From: Ceratobasidium sp. AG-K
Lineage: Eukaryota > Basidiomycota > Agaricomycetes > Cantharellales > Ceratobasidiaceae
Length of the DNA: 64,000 nucleotides
Assembly (NCBI GenBank): GCA_037039685.1
Contig: JAWNGF010000009.1
Coordinates: 1,612,001-1,676,000 of the forward strand
Reading direction: 5' to 3'
Shown: positions 59,764-64,000 of the stretch, one piece after another
Position numbering within the stretch: the first letter of the stretch is position 1
How the letters are laid out: each line of letters starts with the position of its first letter
Notes under the pieces: model-generated
The model's input: the letters and a program-made list of their open reading frames with translations, nothing else
Told to the model about the DNA's origin: nothing
Database searches by the model: none
Position numbers and translations under genes: made by a program

Positions 59764-61929
59764 TCAACCCAACGCATATGCCTCCTCGTTTGCCTTGGCC
59801 TCGAGTGCGTCTGCCAACACCTCTGCCCATGGCCACGTCTCCTCCAGCATGCGCAACGTATTGACGCAGACTCCAGCACTCTCCCGGTCCCGCATGACCA
59901 GCAACGCGCGGCCGCACGTATAGATTGCCTTGGGAGCTTTTAGTACTTGATCATGCGGTCGAATGATGTGATTACCTGGAGCATGGTGCGAGGAAGGAAT
60001 CCAAGGCCGTGTTGAGCACGAAATGTTGCAATGAGGTTCATCATAATAGTCGCTGAGGTGACTAATTCTTTGGGCGGGGGTTCGAGCTTGAGCGGATGGG
60101 ACGTGTCGAGTTGCAGAAGGTTTAATTCGAGCGTCGTCCAGTAGTAATAAATGTGCAAGCACAGAACGTGAGGGCGAACCGGAGCGGGGTGTTCATTGAT
60201 GCCAAGACTTTCGGGAAGGGCATTAAACCAGGTGGCGAGTTGGGAACTACGCAGACAGCATCAGCGAGTTCCAAAGGAGGTGTGGAGCCAAACCAACCCG
60301 ATATCTGCAGCTCCCAGGGTTGTATGGGGCTTGTTGCTAACTCATCTCGTGTCAATGTGATAGTAACCCAACACGCTTGATCACTGACACGTTGGTGATC
60401 TGAGTGACAATGGTCATGAGTCTGCAGCTCTGGGTGAAGCACCCAAGTCTGGATTGGTCGGTGGTTGCGCGCCCGGATCCCATCGCAGCTGAAACGTTTG
60501 CGCCGAGCTCGGCCATCATGAAGGGAAGGTTGGGAATTTGCACGTCGCCGGGCATCTTGTTTTCGAACGCCTAGAATCGCGGCTTGATTCAGCATAGTTT
60601 CTCAACGGCATGACCGGCCCTTTACCAGGAGCTTATCTGCGTCATCAAGCAATCAGATACGGTCTAGCTTAGAAGGGCGGGGAGTATACCTTGAACAAAC
60701 GCGGACCAAGAGTACCAATTACGAAGAACCGGGTCCAACGATGTGAATGCTATCAATGGAATGAGCATGTTCCGGATTGGTCGTCATAAAAGGCTCACGA
60801 TTGTGTGCGACTCGGGCACTCATGCCTGCAAGTGATGTTAGCGGGCACTAAGGAATGTGGGACAAGCTTACCCTGATAGATGTTGCCTGCCGAGGTTTGG
60901 CCCATTCCGCGATGGAACTCGGAAAGCATGCCAAGAGCAATGAAGACACTAGGGGTGATATGGCTACACTCGTCGTCGAGCCATTGTTTTGCGTGCGCGG
61001 CATAACCTGCACGGGTTGCAGGAGCTCTGATTTGCGGATCATCGGAAAACGCAGCTGCAAAGGCGAGCAGTGAGCAATGGAGCATGGGAGAATAATGCTG
61101 GAGGCGGGATAGGGGTGGGGAACTAATGCTAGAGGCGAGCATGTCACGAAGAAAAAGGCCTGGAGCAAGGCCAAGGAGCCAAGTGGGGCCGTACAGGAAG
61201 CAGCGGGAAAGGACCGTGTCGTGCTCCTCCCTCGACAACGCCGCATCCTTTGGCAGATGGCGGTTCCATTCGCAGGCGAGACTGGCCTGGACCTCGGGCG
61301 TCTGCTGCTTGGTGGGAATGGAGTGGTCGATGTTGAAGATGAACTGGTAAATTAGGGGCGGCCGGTCTACCGGAGGAACAGGGGGTTCCTGCTCGGTCGT
61401 CGCCCGCTTCGCATGCTCAGCCAAAATCCAATGAAAAAAAAAATCACAAACCCACGTATAACGGGTCCCCCGTAACTTCATTTAGCTCGTTCGGGCTAGG
61501 CTCTTGAGGTGCGCCCAGGGAGAGGACTCGAGATGGCCCGGGATTGGCCGGTTCGAAGTGGGCGTCGGCCGGCGGCTCGTCTGCCCTAAGCTGGACAATT
61601 TCCGACTCAAGCATCTGGATCTTGACACGAAGTCCCTCGATGTACTGTTTCGTGGCGGGACGACCTTCGGGGTCATCGGGTCCCCATGAGCACTGAGTAG
61701 TTCAGCGATGACGCAAATATAAACTTGACAGGACAATTACCTGGTATCCCTAGGATGCGAGTGAGAGATGAGTGAGAAAGTGGCAAGACAAGCCTACAGA
61801 GGATAAACATGGACCACAAGCAGGCTGTACACCGTCGCACTTGCAACGTCGTCGCCTGCAGTGGTTGCATGCAACGCTTGCATATGGATTTCGACGGCGG
61901 GACGAACCGGGGGACTTGGGCTGCGACAT
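59764..61929 (-). CDS. Zn2Cys6 transcription factor, paralog F
   Basis: Eleven exons (61929-61798, 61749-61741, 61692-61477, 61415-60872, 60825-60799, 60749-60690, 60636-60626, 60570-60389, 60336-60298, 60246-59976, 59928-59764) give 551 residues. Cysteines are at 21, 24, 31, 38, 41 and 48 (ACNHCRRRRCKCDG, PACGPCLSS, then Gly-Tyr-Gln from the 9-nt exon and CSW). GRPATKQYIEGLRVKIQMLE is the linker/coiled coil. Effector landmarks: YQFIFNIDHSIPTKQQ, LQHYSPMLHCSLLAFAAAFS, YAAHAKQWLDDEC, IYYYWTTLELNLLQL. The third intron could instead start at 61455 (GTGGGT), adding seven codons; the 61-nt version is preferred because it matches sister introns. Nearest in sequence to paralogs A and B. Regulator of unknown targets. 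Confidence 0.88.
61741..61749 (-). other. 9-nt micro-exon in zinc cluster, paralog F
   Basis: GGATACCAG on the minus strand between CCTAG and GTAATT, with 48-nt introns on both sides. Encodes Gly-Tyr-Gln. Confidence 0.85.
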
Positions 61930-64000
61930 GCTGGGAGGAACTGGCGGCCACTAGTTGCACAAGAGCCCCCTCTGGCTTTCCCATCAAGCGCCAGTATCGA
62001 CCTAATGTAAGTTGGTCCACGGAAAAACGACGCTGGTACCGACATTCTGGCCCACCCTCACCTCAGCAGCCCACCACCCCCGCTCAAGCACATTCTGGCT
62101 CGACAAGCTCGTGTAAGTGCACACGCTAGGTCTCGCCAACCAACTGATCACCGCCCCACTCTGGCCTAGCCAGGTACTTTCCCTGTGAGAGTATCCGCCC
62201 CCTGTTCCAGCCACGGGTGCCGGACCGAGCGGCTAGACGGGCGAGGCCAACAATCCCCGACTCGAGCCGCTCCAATCCTGCAGCGCGACACGCATGGTCT
62301 TATTCCGGGAGATCCCCCACGGCAACCCTACGATGCCGGACCCGCCGCTGTCGCCACAATCAACTCACTGATCGAGAACTGAATGTTGGGGCGCGAACAT
62401 ATCCCGAAATCTGGAAGCGACCGAACCAGTCCCGGTTGTGGGTTTCTTGCGTTCAATCACTATGTATCCAGGAGCCTTTCTTAGCTGGCGTTGTGGTGAA
62501 AGCTCGAGCGGATCCAACTACTGCTTCAGCGCTTCATGCAAACAAACACAAACAACTCGATTTTCTTCCCGCATGCTACAGCACAGAGACAAGTTCAGAT
62601 CTGCGCAAAAACGTGTGGAACATGGTATTATATATATTATCCACTCCTTTTTATATATTTTCAGATACTCCACGTTATATTTATTCTCGGGATTCAACTC
62701 AGGTGGCGGGGATAATGGGGTAGCCTCCGGGGTCGCCGGGGTTCTTGGTGTTTATCGTGAGCTGAAGGAGGCTCCCGTATGCCACCACGAAACCCGGGTC
62801 TTACTCGTATAAATTTTGCAATAGCTAATAATCACGCGAGTCGACTTAGAGCCTGAAGTCGCGTTTGAATCGTAGGCAATGTGCCCAAGTTGACGAAGTA
62901 GGGCAGTGTCTCTGGGATTGATGCGATCCCAGCAGATGCAGAAGGAAGTGTATTATCTCGACATGGAATATCAAGCTAGATCCGAACCTCGCGAGCTAGG
63001 GTGAATTAGAAGAGAGTGACTCTGGCCCAGAGCGGCCCCTCCCTCAACAACGTGCTCGCAACCTATCCGAGCGATTGCTGCTAGCTTGATGATTAATATG
63101 TGAGAGCACAACGAGGGAACACGCGGCGTGTGTGCCATTTAAACTGGGTGTAGGTTACAGTCAACTCGCTATCATGGCGTGCCGATAACGGCGAAGCGCT
63201 GGGAATGTAATCCCTAATTTATATGCCAGGATTCCCAAAGCGTAACACAGCCATAATGATGTATGTGTAACAGACGCACAGTGAATACGTGGTATACGTA
63301 CAGCAGATGCACAATAAATGCATAGTAAATACATAGTAGATTCATGATTCCGGACTCCGTCGTCTATTGACGAGTTGAGACGGAGCTACAAAAGCTGAAG
63401 GGATCCCTTCGATTTAATCAATCGCTTCAATCCCACCCGATTTGATTCATTAATCATGCCTGCATCCCATACGCCATTCCAGGGTAGCCACTTCCAGGTG
63501 AGTATATGTCGCTATATGCACTTGTGATGCACAACTAAAATCTCTCCCGGTTGCTTAGATCATAAGCCTCACAGCACCCGGACCACTCGCTTGCAGCATA
63601 TTATTGGTCTGAGTCCTTATTTTCTACTTCTTCGCGGTCGACCAGTCGGCATTCTGGTTCGTGTTGTCCAATCGCCACGCGCCGAACTCACATTAACCGC
63701 TTATTTATCTCCGAATCTAAGCACATCCGAGTCTGCCAAGGTTGAACTTCGTGATGCCTCAAGGAAACACTCTAACTTTCAGTGTAAGAGTTATAATACA
63801 GCAAATCACCCTGGGTGGCGGAAACTAACCCAAGCTAGCACATGCGAGTTTCGTCGAGGCGAGGCCAGTGAGTCCAAGAGAGCCCATATCGAAACAAAAT
63901 GGCAGTTTCTGTGATTTCGAACCGCTTTTCTGCACCCGGATCGACAGCAAATGGCCAGAAACTTGAGAACACCTCTTAAGTATGATCACAGGGCCGCATT
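61930..64000. other. Region without supported genes
   Basis: 2.1 kb. Open frames at 62185-62812 lack recognisable domains. A degenerate AT-rich repeated stretch (about 63255-63350, recurring GCACAGTAAATACATAGT-like words) precedes an ATG near 63456 with a possible 5' splice site (CAGGTGAGTA), which might be the start of a gene continuing past the window; not enough to call. Confidence 0.4.

Noticed and set aside
20600..62100. Secondary-metabolite biosynthetic cluster
   Set aside because: Despite many Zn2Cys6 regulators, no polyketide synthase, NRPS, terpene cyclase, P450 or tailoring enzymes were found nearby.
62217..62812. Two overlapping plus-strand frames of 124-168 codons
   Set aside because: No domain signatures or splice-consistent neighbours; judged intergenic.

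Overview
This window looks like nuclear DNA of a filamentous basidiomycete, most likely an agaricomycete of the Rhizoctonia/Ceratobasidium kind. The genes are cut into many exons by introns of about 45-65 nt. The families present (M35 peptidyl-Lys metalloendopeptidase, Git3-like receptor, HOS3-type deacetylase, CHAT-domain remnant, many Zn2Cys6 regulators) fit that group. The genus is inference from family content, not a database match. Exon borders were read by hand from frame, splice sites and family motifs.

The left third (1-17 kb) is mostly conserved genes: the 3' part of a 4-coumarate-CoA-ligase-like AMP-forming ligase ending in a peroxisomal signal; a PLP-dependent class V aminotransferase; a secreted M35 metalloprotease; a Nop12-like nucleolar RNA-binding protein; a broken CHAT-domain gene; a TANGO2/NRDE protein convergent with a CTR copper transporter; and a HOS3-like histone deacetylase.

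From 20 to 62 kb the dominant feature is a dispersed family of six paralogous Zn2Cys6 transcription-factor loci: four intact (20.8 kb +, 34.3 kb -, 40.6 kb +, 61.9 kb -) and two decayed (24.2 kb +, 47.7 kb +). All six keep a 9-nt micro-exon encoding Gly-His/Tyr-Glu/Gln. It supplies exactly the residues needed for six-residue spacing between the fifth and sixth zinc-cluster cysteines. An 11-nt micro-exon recurs further downstream. Between these loci lie a near-perfect 0.59-kb inverted repeat (26.5-27.8 kb), a Git3/cAMP-receptor-like GPCR, a transposon-associated ORF, LINE remnants (37-38 kb and 59.4-59.7 kb), a mitochondrial S-adenosylmethionine-type carrier and a large importin-7/8 (Nmd5/Sxm1) gene with one or two apparent frame breaks.

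The rest (notably 5.0-6.7, 12.8-14.4, 18.0-20.6, 42.9-47.6, 54.9-59.3 and 62-64 kb) is intergenic or decayed sequence in which no gene could be supported. The housekeeping genes are unrelated in pathway. The only coherent local system is the transcription-factor family with its shared exon architecture and, for three members, a shared upstream block.
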